DNA of 64,000 bases from Sipunculus nudus (taxonomy: Eukaryota; Annelida; Sipuncula; Golfingiida; Sipunculidae), in NCBI GenBank assembly GCA_026874595.1, contig CM049313.1, positions 25,912,008-25,976,007 on the forward strand, in the 5' to 3' direction. Positions 11,866 through 23,081 of the stretch are shown here, piece by piece. A program made the translations under genes and the position numbers. Each line of letters begins with the position of its first letter. Positions within the stretch are counted from its first letter, which is position 1. A model generated the notes under the pieces. It ran no database searches. It was given only the letters and a program-made list of their open reading frames with translations, and was not told the origin of the DNA.

Positions 11866-12573
11866 TCTAAATGATATTTCAGTAAAGTATAGCATATAAT
11901 AATGTTTTAATTAAATTAAAATGGGATGGGACCCCACCCCCCTCACAAAAATAATTGTCCTGGCGCATGTGCTTAAAGCTTTATTTTGCTTCCACTTTAA
12001 ATGTCATGCACATTTTATTGTATCACATTTATTGTTGCAATTATTCAGTGATACACAGTAAGATGCATGTTGAGTTTTATAGACATGATGATGCTTCCGT
12101 ACAGTTATTCCCCTTCAATGAACTTCAATACTCATATTTTGCAAATGGAATTTAGGGCTTCCCCGGTATCACGTCATGTGCGTTTAACAGATGCGTTCAT
12201 TGCATAAAATCGAGCAGGACTCAAGGTCTGCGATGCGTGCATGCGTTGATCGCAGCTGATAATCGTGCCAGAGGTATGTGTCATGTGTAATTGAAAATAT
12301 AGTGTCTAATATTTTCACATGGATGCGATGAACGGATGAAATGATCGGATGCAAATAAACGTAGGAATGTGTCACCAGCTTTTTACACGGTGCCATTTTG
12401 TCGCAAGAATAATCGGAGGGCAACTTTAAATAGCGATGTTCAACATAATACAACAAGTATATAATTTCATATAAAAATTATTTCATTTATCATATCAAAT
12501 TCTCCGAAAAATTCTCCGTCCAATCTCTTGGCTTCAGTACGATGTTTATGCATAACTCCATACATATAATGGA
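11866..12573. other. Non-coding spacer
   Basis: No recognisable gene. AT-rich with short stops in all frames. Nothing beyond the flanking Helitron sequences was identified. Confidence 0.45.
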
Positions 12574-12703
12574 TCTATATATAAATAGCGTATCGCGATT
12601 TGTGTGATTTTCCGTATCTCCGGATTTCCGGTGGATTTCCGATACCACCGTACGGATTGTTTTGTTCGCCCCAAACCGTGCGTATACCACGGGTATTTGC
12701 TAG
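12574..12703 (+). mobile_element. Very short non-autonomous Helitron (130 bp)
   Basis: The 5' end is TCTATATATAAATAGCGTAT, preceded by A. The 3' end has a CCGTG..CACGG stem (12676-12692), then GTATTTG, then CTAG (12700-12703), followed by T. These are the three hallmarks of a Helitron: A/T insertion flank, 5'-TC, and 3' hairpin plus CTRR. The interior contains CCGTATCTCCGG and CCGTACGG-type palindromic sequence. A (TA)n tract of about 50 bp abuts the 3' end (12706-12756). Confidence 0.65.
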
Positions 12704-12758
<55 letters not shown>

Positions 12759-12949
12759 TTATTTAACTTGCTTTGAGCCAAACTCATGTTAAATAATGAT
12801 GCAACTTACAATTCTGAATTAACTTATAATTTCAGAATTTTTTAATGCAAATTTATAAAATTTGTAAATTTCAAAACAAAATTGATAATGATAAAACTGT
12901 TCGTGCAAAAAAATGGATATGCTTAAAAAAACTTATTTCTTTATTGAAT

Positions 12950-13350
12950 GATTAAATGGTTTCAGGCTACAAGTTACATATATTACACAGTGTAGATGTA
13001 ATGTATACCTAATTGGCTTGTTTTAATTTTTTCTTATCAAATTTCGTTTATGCTCTTTGAAAATAGAAAAAAAAATTTTTACAGCATTTTATTTGATTTT
13101 TAAATGTTTATTAATATTTTTCAGTTTATGTACATTTTTCTATCATTTGTACTGTTTTGTATTTTCCTAGTAGATATATTTACATGCATATTACAGTCAC
13201 TTAGTTGAAATACTGAAACTGTGACAGATACATGTTTGTGATCATGAGAGACATCTTTCATGTATTCCATAAAAGTGCACAGTAAACACATCCGCTAGGA
13301 TTTTATATAAATATTCTCAGAATAAATTTCATCTAGTCCATCTGGGTTTG
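12950..13350 (+). mobile_element. 5'-truncated family A copy
   Basis: Homologous to the interior of A1 (3390-3660): shared 'ggtttcaggctac', 'acagtcacttagttgaaata', 'gtgatcatgagag' and 'tccataaaagtgcaca' blocks. The following 'attttatataaatattctca' matches the region upstream of the 3' terminus at 23130. The palindromic 3' tip is degraded. Confidence 0.55.
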
Positions 13351-13522
13351 CAAGCGTACGAGTGAGAAATCTTATCAGCTGGGTTGTAATTCTTCACATG
13401 AATGAAGTCATTAAACCTCCGCACCAGACTGGAACAACACATATCTCACGATACGGTTCGTATAGCCGGAATTTACGATACACTACGATATATACATAAA
13501 CAGTTATATTTAGATTCTAATT

Positions 13523-14989
13523 GTATCTGCCAAAACGAAGTTTTGCGGATAATATGTTTTTGACCGGGTTCCGCCGCCGCTGCCGCCGCCGCGTTCATTT
13601 CCGGAGAACTCCTCTGAGGCTACTGGACGGGTTTTTCCGAAACTTACACAAATTATCGGGTCACATGTGAACTGGTGCCTAACCAAGTGGCCTTGACCTC
13701 TGACCTTTCCTCTCTGCCCAGCGTCCGTTTGTGCGTCTGTTTCCACACATAAACCCACATATCTCGCGAACCGTTTGACCGATCAGGAAATTTTTTTTAC
13801 ACAAATGTAGCCCTTGGATAGCTTTATAACATACACAAAAAAGGTGGCGCCACCTGCAACCATTTTTGCACAGCGTCCATCTGTTTGTCTGCCTTGGGGT
13901 AAAATCATTCCTATCTCTGCAGTGGTTTGACCAAATTACCTGAAATTCGGCATGCGTATACATCCCGCATAGCTTTCTTGATTTTATGACAGGTGGCGCC
14001 ACCTACATTCACGTTAACGCTGCAGACATCCAAGCTCATATCTCAGGAACCGTTTGACCAATTAGGAAAAGAAATTTACATAAATGTAGCCCTTGGATAG
14101 CTTTATAACATACATAAAAATAGTGGCGCCACCTGCAGCCATTTTTGCACAGCGTCCATCTGTCTGTCTGCCTTGGGTTGAAATCACTCATATTTCTGCA
14201 GTAGTTTGACCAAATTACCTGAAATTCGGCATGCATATACATCCCGCATAGCTTTCTTGATTTAATGACAGGTGGCGCCACCTACATTCACGTTCACGCT
14301 GTAGACATCCATGCTTATATCTCCGGACTCGTTCGACCAATCAGGAAAATTTTTTTTACACAAATGTAGCCCTTGGATAGCTTTATAACATACACAAAAA
14401 TGGTGGCGCCACCTGCAGCCATTTTTGCACAGCGTCCATCTGTTTGTCTGCCTTGGGTTAAAATCACTCATATCTCTGCACTGGTTTGACCAAATTACCT
14501 GAAAATCGGCATGCGTATACATCCCGCATAGCTTTCTTGATTTTATGACAGGTGGCGCCACCTACATCCAGGTTCACGCTGCAGACATTAATGCTTATAT
14601 CTCTGGAACCGTTTGACCAATCAGCCAAAAAATTTACACAAATGTAGCCCTTGGATAGCTTTATAACGTACACAAAAGTGATGGCGCCACCTGCAGCAAT
14701 TTTTGCACAGCGTCCATCTGTTTGTCTGCCTTGGGTTAAAATTACTCATATCTCTGCAGTGGTTTGACTTTTCCACCTGAAATTTTGTATGTGTATACAT
14801 CTTGGATAGTTTCTCGTTCAAATAACAGGTGGCGCCACCTACAATCATGTTTACGTTGCACAGATCCATTCTAATACGTAACACATGTAGCTCTATTTCC
14901 CCTTGCCACTCAATCCATGCCTCACTTAACCCGTCCTACTCTGATTTTGGCGGATACACGTAGTCGCTTGTCGACTACCCGTATTCTAG
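13523..14989 (+). mobile_element. Family B element B2: Helitron-like element with tandem core
   Basis: The ends match B1: GTATCTGCCAAAA at 13523-13535, TTTTGGCGGATAC at 14945-14957, a perfect 7-bp stem GTAGTCG-CTTGT-CGACTAC at 14960-14978, and CTAG at 14986-14989 followed by T. The core has about 280-bp dimeric units. GGTGGCGCCACC is exact at 13843, 13992, 14271, 14402, 14551 and 14828, with one-base variants near 14122 and 14683. Overlapping minus-strand frames of 69-107 codons look alike only because they read successive copies of the same unit; they are not treated as genes. Confidence 0.75.
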
Positions 14990-15041
14990 TTTAGATTGTT
15001 CTTTGGGCGTGAATCTTACCCTTCACAAAATATCCATTGGC

Positions 15042-15355
15042 AAAAAAAAAAAAAAATACCCCCGTCCCCATGCGGGCATACTTTGGACTGAGACTGAAAT
15101 GGGTCCGCATTTCATCATATATATGCTACAGGTTGATGTGACTCTATGCAACTTCCAGCGTTTCCATCAACACCAGTAATGTGAAGTCCAATGAGACTGG
15201 CACTGTGGGTGATGTCATACTGTAAACACGATCCCGGCCCTTTACATGTACCTCGGACGGGCCACGTCAACTCGCCCTCATAGCCACGCCGGGGATCGAA
15301 CCCTGGTCGCCACGGAGAGAGCCCAGCGTTTTACCATTCGACTATGCAGGTTCCC
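15042..15355 (-). mobile_element. tRNA-derived SINE
   Basis: Read on the minus strand, a tRNA-like head starts near 15355. A box A-like TAGTCGAATGGTAA lies at 15344-15331 and a box B GGTTCGATCC at 15302-15293, at RNA polymerase III promoter spacing. A ~230-bp body follows and ends in a run of about 15 T (15056-15042). The acceptor stem does not pair, so this is not a functional tRNA gene. I could not assign the body to a named SINE central domain. Confidence 0.7.
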
Positions 15356-15583
15356 TTAAGCTAGGGCGTTATATACGTGTAAAATTGATGTCACCGCTAC
15401 CCTTGTCCTACGCTATGGTGGTGAAAGTTAAATGATTGATACATCTTAAAGATCTCGGGAACAATTTCACTAAACATTCAACGACATATCTGGCACTTCA
15501 GAATGCAAAAACAAAATAATATTTTGTTCCACGAACAAAGTTCGATAAGCATTCATTGCACCCGGTGGTGTTGCAGTTTGTAT

Positions 15584-16190
15584 TTATAGCTCAGCTAAAT
15601 GAAAGTCATCAGCAGCTCTACCCTGTGTCTGTCGTCCGTCCAATCGTCCGTCCATCCGTCTTTTAGACCGGCACGTGTTGACAACAATGGACATATGGAT
15701 TTGAAATTTGTAACACAGTGAGTTCTAATAAAAAACCGAAACCAAGATCACTGCGACTTCGTTCATTCGAAAAAAATTAGAAAAAAAACCTTTGCATTAA
15801 GCACTATTGTTAAAGTACATGCCTATTATCAACACGATCGCAGTATTTTTATATTTACTAAAACGGTTTCTTGGTTGATTACGTGTAGGAGGAATTAGGT
15901 CAATATCGCGTAAATAGTTGAAGGACCAACACATAATGCACGTAAACAGAACACAAGGAAAGTTATTTGCTCCATTAACCTGTTAACTATTGAAGCTTGA
16001 AATATTTTTGCAAGATTATATTTGAAATTTGTTAAAGGGATTTAAGCGTATACCAGATCAGAATTTTGTATTTTTTTTAACTTATTAGTTATTATATTTA
16101 GCCCTACGTTGATCTTGGCACATATTTTCCCTCTTCGCCCTGTTGCTTTAATTTTCTTGTCATGCATACATATGGATTTAAGTAACTGAA
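15584..16190 (+). mobile_element. Family A copy A3 (3' end missing)
   Basis: Starts with TATAGCTCAGCTAAATGAAA, GTCATC and a GTCGTCCGTCCAATCGTCCG tract. The interior shares 'cattaagcactattgtt'-like and 'ttttcttgtcatgcatacat'-like blocks with the copy at 28316-29010. No TGACCCATGGGTCA-type terminus is present. Confidence 0.6.
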
Positions 16191-16344
16191 TCTTTACATT
16201 TGAAAGCAATGGCCCTTATAATTAGTTCGTTCTGTAGCAAGCTTGAGGTAGATATTAGGATTGTAGTAGATTTTAGACTAGGTTCCAGTCTACTCTGTTA
16301 AGGGCAGGCGCCAGTCCAGGAGACGAGGTCGAGGCTGCGAGCTG

Positions 16345-16971
16345 ATGGGGCTGTCCCACTTAGTCGATTCTACAAGGGACCAGGCTGTCGCCTCATGGTC
16401 GCTTGTATAGTCGCCTGTAGATGCCCGAAGTCGCCCAAAGACGCGTGGCCTCTTACCCGTCGCCATGTTCAACATGTTCAAAATTCTCATGCGACAGTTT
16501 TTGGAGGCCAGAGTGCGTAGCCTGTCTTCTAATGGCGTAGGTGCAGTCGTAGGCTGTCGCCAGGTGACGTGGGTTGTCGTAGGTCCTGTCGCAGGTTATC
16601 GCCAGGTGACGCTGGTTGCCGTACGTCCTGCCGTGGGCTAGTGTACTTGAAACAGGGCCCATCCTTGTCTCCGGCTCCCCAAATAGCACAGGATAGAGAT
16701 TCGTCGAAGCTTGTCACGGTAGGAAGTAGTTTGGATTCTGTTGTTGTAGGTTTTGTCGAACGTTGTGATGTGGTCTTAGGTTGTCGTAGGCGATTGTTCT
16801 TTCTCGCGGCGATTATGTCGTCGGTTGTTGGCAGCTTGTCGTCAGCCTGTTGTAACCTGTCGTAGACTATTGTCGTAGCGGAGGTCCAGTCGCCTGTTTT
16901 TCGGCGGCCATGAGGCGACAGCCTGGTCGCCTGTAGTCGCCTGTAGAGTCGCCTAAGTGGGACAGCCCCAT
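16345..16971. mobile_element. 627-bp inverted-repeat DNA transposon (MITE-like)
   Basis: The left tip ATGGGGCTGTCCCACTTAG at 16345 is repeated inverted at the right end (CTAAGTGGGACAGCCCCAT, ending 16971). Similarity continues inward for about 60 bp, including ACCAGGCTGTCGCCTCATGG on the left and its reverse complement on the right. The interior is rich in GTCG/CGAC and GTCGTAGG words and encodes nothing recognisable. No convincing target-site duplication is seen, so the superfamily is undetermined. Confidence 0.75.
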
Positions 16972-18114
16972 GAGAAGGGCGAATTTGAGTTAACGTTAGT
17001 CGTTTGGAACGATAGAGACAGTGATGTAGCAGATTGGTGTGCTAGTTGTCTGCTGTAAGGCAGCGGCGATAGACTGCGAACCCACTATATGCATTTAACT
17101 TATTGTAACCGTTTACCAGTCTTGGTTGTTTCTTCCTCTCGCCCAAGCAAACCTCGCTCCCCTAATTTGTGACGTTTGGGTCATTGCCCAGCCAGGGTTA
17201 AAAATCGGGCCTGTACCCCCGGGAAATCGCAATACCGGCTTTGAAGGCCGGTAAAATACGGTACATTGGCGCCTTAACGTGGGGCTAAGGTAGATTTTCT
17301 GGCTGTGTCTGCATGAAAACTGACGAGAGGCAGGAACAAGCTGATTAGCCCGAGTGACGTCTCACTTGGTTGGCTGGTGTATCCCACAGTAATATTAATT
17401 TGTGGGACTCGCAATTTATTAATTAACTTACAGTAAACTTCCACGTGAATTACAAGATATATATTGTCAGCAGTTGGATAAAAATGTATTGTTTCAACTG
17501 TGCTAATATTTAACAGGCGGCACAGCCATACGGGCTGATACTGTTATAAACAAGGACACAGCCTCTGTCCGAGACTTAGAGTGAGGTAGCGTGTATTTAT
17601 TAACCTCTTGTGATATAGCAGGAAATTTTCAGTAAATTACATTCAATTTAATTTTTGTGGATTAATTAGTGTATTTTATAATTGTCAGCAGTAAAATTTT
17701 ATTGTTAACACTGGTGCTTTGTATAATAAAGTGTTAAATAAATGATTACACTGTGATTGGTAATTACATGAATAGTGTGTCTGTTAGTAGTATAGGGGAG
17801 AGTTCTCCCATGACCTGAGGTGCACACACTAAATAGCATAATCCGGTTTATTTTGTCGTATTTTGTTACAGGTGTAATATAAACAGTCGTACATTTATAT
17901 TCACTGATAGTTGTTTATTGTTCTGGATAATACATATCCAAAAAAAAATTTGTGTAGGTTAATGATTAGATAATATAATATATGATAAATTAAAAACCTT
18001 GTAAGGTTTAGATTGGGTAACCCTGGTTGGCTTGGGGTGCACTACCCCTTTGTAGAACCTTTTTCATACCTAACTGTATAATCAGACAGGTTTTGATTTC
18101 CGGAGCCGAACAAA

Positions 18115-18712
18115 CCCATTGATGGATGTGCTATCGGATGGACAGGGTATAAACCCGCTACATGAGACAACAGGGCTTTCTATGCAGACACCAAAGCCGG
18201 TAGCAAGAACGGTGCATGAGAAGTCCATGCCACCAATACCAATGATGCCATTATCGCCAGGCTCAACATGTCGGAGACCCCCCCCCCCCCCCACCACCAC
18301 CAATAACAAAAAGAGCCAGATAAGTTTGATGGTGTCCGGGTAGAATGGCCAGATCATAAGTTCTGACCACGGTCGGCTCCGGTAGATGTTCCGGGGACGC
18401 AAACTGATGAACAAATAATACAGCTTCAAGAGCAACTTAAACAGTTGTTGACCAATGAGAACAGGTCTCAAGAAATTAACCAGACTGTAAGTCGTGGGTT
18501 AGAGTCTCTAACTGAACGGGTAACAAGCTATCGCAAGTCTTTACCGGAATAGGTCAACCGCGGTCAGCTGACGCAAGCGATTTTTGTAAACGCGAGACCA
18601 AAAGTAAATTGGCTCCGCACCCGAGGAAGACAAGTTCAAACCTAAGACAGGCACAACCGTGTTATGGTTGTGGCCAGCTTGGCCACTTCAAAAGAAAATG
18701 TCCTACATAAAA
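18115..18712 (+). pseudogene. Broken gag with CCHC zinc knuckle
   Basis: Gag proteins of retrotransposons coat the element RNA, and the zinc knuckle binds nucleic acid. The knuckle CYGCGQLGHFKRKC (CX2CX4HX4C) is encoded at 18660-18701, followed by a stop four bases after the Thr codon at 18708. Upstream, one frame around 18370-18550 gives a Gln/Leu/Glu-rich segment compatible with a coiled coil. A Pro/Thr stretch over the C-run at 18281-18293 is followed by a frame change. Several frames are needed to read it, so the gene is dead. Confidence 0.65.
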
Positions 18713-18799
18713 GAAACCAAACCAAATACGAGAACCCAGAGAATCAGCAGCATAAAGGGCGGATGGATGATATAGGGTGTCATCCTGAATAAAGCTGCC

Positions 18800-18850
18800 A
18801 ACCTCTTCTTTGATAGTGGTTCGGATATGACTACTCTGTCTTCCAGAAGC
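18800..18850 (+). pseudogene. Retroviral-type aspartic protease motif
   Basis: FFDSGSDMTTL is encoded around 18806-18838 with the D-S-G-S active-site signature at 18812-18823. It lies between the zinc knuckle and the reverse transcriptase, as expected for a gypsy element. Stops occur on both sides. Confidence 0.5.
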
Positions 18851-19502
18851 TTCTGAATTACACCAGGCGTAAGCGGAGAAATTCGGGTTGTGACACCGGC
18901 ACTGCCTCGGGAGATCCGATGGACGTCAGAGGAGAGATTGGAGTGAAGTTTCGTTCAGGTAACCAAGTACAAGTATGGAAATGCACCTTTGTTATCACCA
19001 AGTTAGCTTCTTTGAAAGGAGAGATGTTGGTTGTCTGATTGACATGAAGACAGGGGTCCTACATACAGAACAAGAACGGTACAAGTAACGGGATGAATCG
19101 AGTGACAGCTGTCGAAGAGTAAGACTACTTAGTCTCTTGAGGTACAAGCCAGACACGAGGTTAAGAGCACCTGCCTTGCTGGATAACTCAGGGTTGGGAA
19201 TGGTCAAAGTGAGGTGGTTTGGTACAACCTTTAACATCTTTGGTTGAGAAGACGAGACTCTTCATGGGAGGGAACAGCTTTAGTTTAAAGCACAAAGTCG
19301 AGTGTGCCAGTCACCTTGATGAACCCAGGTGAAAAGACTAAGTACTTGCCCGCCGGACTCACAGTAGGAGTGTTTGAAGTAGTTACTAGAGTCCCCAACG
19401 CGACTGAGTCAGTGGTGTAAAGCTCTCCCACTAACGCTTCAGTGCTTGATAATTTGGAATCTATATATCTATATAACCTATATATCTATATAGGTTTCAT
19501 AT

Positions 19503-20565
19503 AATTTGAGTCCTGACCAGAAAAACAAGTACGACAACTGGTAGCCGAATACAGAGATGTATTCGCGTAACCGGACGGAGCTGTGGGACTCACCGATTTG
19601 GTAGAACACACAATTCATAGGGAGGGGTTGCCCATCGGTGAAACAGCATTCACGGAGGTTGCCGTCTGCTCGACAGGGAATAGCTAACCAAGAGATCGAC
19701 AAGATGCTCGATGAAAGCTTTATCGAGCCAAGTGAGGGTCCAAAGGCTAGCCCTATTGTATTGGTGACCAAGCGTGACGGATTCACCAGATTTTGTGTGG
19801 ATAATAGGCGTTTAAACGAGGTGACTCGTAAAGACTCGTATCCGCTGCCGCGAGTGGATGAATCTATTGAAACACTGTCGGGGGCACAGTGGTTCAGTAC
19901 ACTTGATATTACTAGTGGCTACTGGCAGGCCAGTGTATGAGAGAAAAATCGGCTGAAGACAGCATTCACGACCAGGAAGGGACTCTTTCAATGGCGAGTC
20001 ATGCCGTTCGGGCTGAGCAATGCCCCAGCAATATTTTCTATGTTAATGGAACTTGTTCTCCGAGGACTGCACTGGGAGAGATGTCTCGTATATCTTGGCG
20101 ATATAATTGTGTTTGGTGTAGACTTTGACCAGGCTTTGACAAATTTGAAGATGGTATTGAACCAACTGAGATCAACAAAGTTGAGGCTGAATCCAAAGAA
20201 ATGTATGTTATTCGAGCCGAGTGTAAAGTTCTTGGGACATTGACATGCTGTTTCTGGTGGGGTTCAGTCTGACCCAGACAAGATCAAGTGTGTGCAGGAA
20301 TGGAAGACTCCAGAGTGTCTGTTTGAAGTGAGGAGTTTCCTTGGCTTCACTTCGTATTCAAGAGATTCATGCCAGAGTACGCACACATCGCCACACCACA
20401 AACGGCGTTGACAAAGAAAAACATTAAGTGGGATCGTGACTGCGAGGAAGCCTTCCTGCAGTTGAAACAGTAGCTGACTACCGCACCTGTGTTGGCATAC
20501 GCTCGCCCTGAAGGTCTACTGATCCTAGACACGAATGCTAGTGGGCTCAGCATTGGGAGTTAGTC
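19503..20565 (+). pseudogene. Broken pol: reverse transcriptase and start of RNase H
   Basis: One frame from 19638 to 20243 gives the gypsy RT order: VTKRDG, RFCVDNRRLN, KDSYPLPRVD, FSTLDITSGYWQ, MPFGLSNAPA and LNPKKC..KFLGH. A stop interrupts it at 19938-19940 and another lies at 20241-20243; the frame then resumes with the connection region (VQEWKTPE, RSFLGFTSY) and shifts near 20365. RNase H begins at about 20520 (LILDTNASG). The catalytic YxDD box reads YLGD, so the first metal-binding aspartate is lost. The region before 19638 (LSPDQKNKYD, then stops) is the usual pre-RT segment. The copy is dead, yet its RT stretch shows only a few lesions. Confidence 0.85.
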
Positions 20566-20787
20566 TATTACAAATAGGGTTGAACCCGGAATTGCAACAA
20601 AATGCAACATAAATGCAACCAACTGTAGTTTACTAAGAAACTTTAAGAAAATAATATATCAAAATTCTAAAAAGTTCAATTTTTTTAAAGTAATTTAATT
20701 TGATGATTTTAATTGTTAACAATTAAGTTTTACTTTACTTATCTGCATACTTATTAGACATGAGCAACCACTCATTTGAAAGATCTC

Positions 20788-21430
20788 TTCATTGCCTGTC
20801 TGTTGAATCTGACTAAGATGTAAATCTACCAATAATAACGTTTTTATTTATGTTAATTTGGGATGGCTCGACAATACCACTTGCCCAAAGGGTTGGAATA
20901 TCATGAGAACAACTTGCCCCATTGTCTAAAAGTTGCAAACTGGGTCTGCGATATATCAGACCATACCCTTATTGTGACAGTTCATGGGAATATCAAATAC
21001 AGGATAAATCATACAGAAATAGAAGCAGGGTATATTTTACATCAAGATGTGTATTATGTGGGTTATAGGGTCATCAACAACAAAATATTTAGCAATTAAA
21101 CGATTTTCAGTTGTTCGATGTTCATTGCCTGTCTGTTGAATTTGACCAATGTGTAAATTCACCAATAATAACAATTTCATGTATATTGTACAGGGCAGGG
21201 CTCGACAATAACACTTGCCAACTTACCCATTGGGTTGAAAATATCGTGAACAACCGGCCCCGGTGTCTAAACATTTCCCGCTGGGCCTACGATATATCAT
21301 ATTCTGCCATTGAGACAGCCCGAGGAAATTATAACATACAGGGTAAATTATAAAGAAAATATAGGAGCGGGATGTTTTATATCACGATATGCATCATAAG
21401 GGATATTGGTTTTTCGAAATCAGGGAATAT
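20788..21430 (+). repeat. Two-copy tandem duplication, ~333-bp period
   Basis: TTCATTGCCTGTCTGTTGAA occurs at about 20788 and 21121, and similarity follows for ~300 bp: 'accaataataac', 'ggctcgacaata', 'gcgatatatcaga/ acgatatatcata' and 'ttttacatcaagat/ttttatatcacgat'. The copies are moderately diverged. No coding frame is shared between them. Confidence 0.75.
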
Positions 21431-22527
21431 TTAGTTTTTATCTGGTGTTTAACCTCTTTTCAATAAATTGCAATTTAACGGATAGAATCTTGCTAATTCT
21501 CCCCAGAGAAAGAAAATAATAACCATTGAGATAGGATGGAACACTTAACAGTCAGACCGGGCAAAGTTGACCCTACTTATAAAGTCTTTCTTCATTTTAC
21601 CTTCAACATTTACTCAGTCAGTGCTCCTATTTCAAATTGTAAAGTAAATTAAATATATTAAAACATAAATCAAGATATCAGAATTTGATAAAGATGGATT
21701 GGTTAACCCTTTCCATTAAAAAGGGACTTAATAATAGATGTATACATGAATCTCTTTATTTGTTGTAGGTCTTATTATACATTATATTTTCATGAAATTA
21801 AAGTCATATATTCATATACTCTTACATAACTCAATGTTTTAACGATATTGATAGGGCAAGAAAGATATCCCTGATCTCAGCAATTTATTGTGATATTTAT
21901 CGTGAAGCATACCGCTCCAACAATATTTTTCGAGGCAAACAATAAAAAACGAAGCAAAGTTCAGAAAACTACATGTTACATTCATATCCCGCAATTATTT
22001 CAATAAGCAGCTGGCGATAAATATCTCCACTACTTTACAAAAGTAGATTAATTCACCAGGCTTTTTCTATACCGGGACATGCAGCTACTAGTATGGGAAT
22101 TATCCTCGAAACAAATACTGGCCACCGTCAATGTGTAGAAATAACGGATTTACTACCAAATTATAAATATCCTGTTTTATGTAAGAGTAAAGATACTAGA
22201 TATAATATCTTTGGTGACACTTCAGCAATAGGTCACAGTGATCCAACATAGATAAATTTGACTAACCATGGTATGAACTCAATGAAAATGGTCTAGTATT
22301 CTGGATTTATTATCCGGAATGATATAAAAAAATCATTCATTAATTTGCTGTTTTTAATAAGCCTTATTTAACATTTGCAGAGTAACTTGTCAAAGAAAGT
22401 ATAAGGATTTATAATGAATATAAACAGGCGATCTTGGAAAGAGGACCGAATTCCCCGTCAGGGTGCACTGCGGAAATGCTTGCTTTGAATTAAATGGAAT
22501 CTGAGGCTTACAGAAATTTATGTGGTG

Positions 22528-22585
<58 letters not shown>

Positions 22586-23041
22586 TTGAAGCGAGGCATT
22601 CGTTTTTGATAGGGATAAATCAAACAGGAAGATCTTTCTATATGTCCAACCTGTTTTAGAAATTTGCACTCTTTGGTAAATCAAATGGATCCTTTCTCGA
22701 TCACTATTTTTCCCTATCTTTAAACTTGTATTATTATACGTCAGCCCACAGTGTTTCATATGGTACAAGTGGGTATTTTTGTACGTACATAAACACGGCA
22801 TAAAGTTTAGATACTTATAAATTTGAAAATATGTGACCATCAGAGACTCCCACATCTTTTATGTAGTTCATATTGTATACAATATAAGTTTTGATCAATA
22901 AAATATGTAAATTTTGAGAAACTAAACATATAAGTTTTGATAAACTAAATCTGTAAGTTTTGAGAAACTAAATCTGTAAGTTTTGAGAAACTTAGTGGTC
23001 AAATTAGAAGTAAGAGAAAGGAATAACATATAGATATACAA
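21431..23041. other. AT-rich non-coding DNA with (TA)n and a short 24-bp repeat
   Basis: A (TA)n tract lies at about 22533-22582. A short tandem repeat at 22890-22995 has units of TAAGTTTTGAGAAACTAAAT-like sequence in three to four copies. No gene was recognised; minus-strand open frames near 22400-22855 run through the TA tract. Confidence 0.55.
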
Positions 23042-23049
23042 CGTATATA

Positions 23050-23081
<32 letters not shown>

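Larger units (their letters stand above)
17266..20570 (+). mobile_element. Degenerate Ty3/gypsy LTR retrotransposon
   Basis: In 5' to 3' order: a possible primer-binding site (TTGGCGCC..AACGTGGGGC, 17266-17285), a ~830-bp leader, a Gag-like region with a CCHC zinc knuckle, an aspartic-protease motif, reverse transcriptase and the start of RNase H (ILDTNAS near 20524). The order Gag-PR-RT-RH is that of Ty3/gypsy. Frameshifts and stops interrupt every part. The element stops at about 20570, before the rest of RNase H and integrase. No LTR pair could be delimited. Confidence 0.8.

Noticed and set aside
12184-12690. Minus-strand frames of 90 and 66 codons
   Set aside because: No recognisable domain; one runs into the 130-bp Helitron.
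13510-14884. Family of similar 70-107-codon minus-strand frames
   Set aside because: They read successive copies of the family B core unit; the frame is not kept across unit boundaries and no domain is recognisable.
15276-15355. tRNA gene on the minus strand
   Set aside because: Box A and box B are present, but the acceptor stem does not pair and a SINE body follows, so it is a SINE head.
18082-18471. 129-codon minus-strand frame with a glycine run
   Set aside because: It is antisense to the gag region of the gypsy remnant and crosses its C-run.
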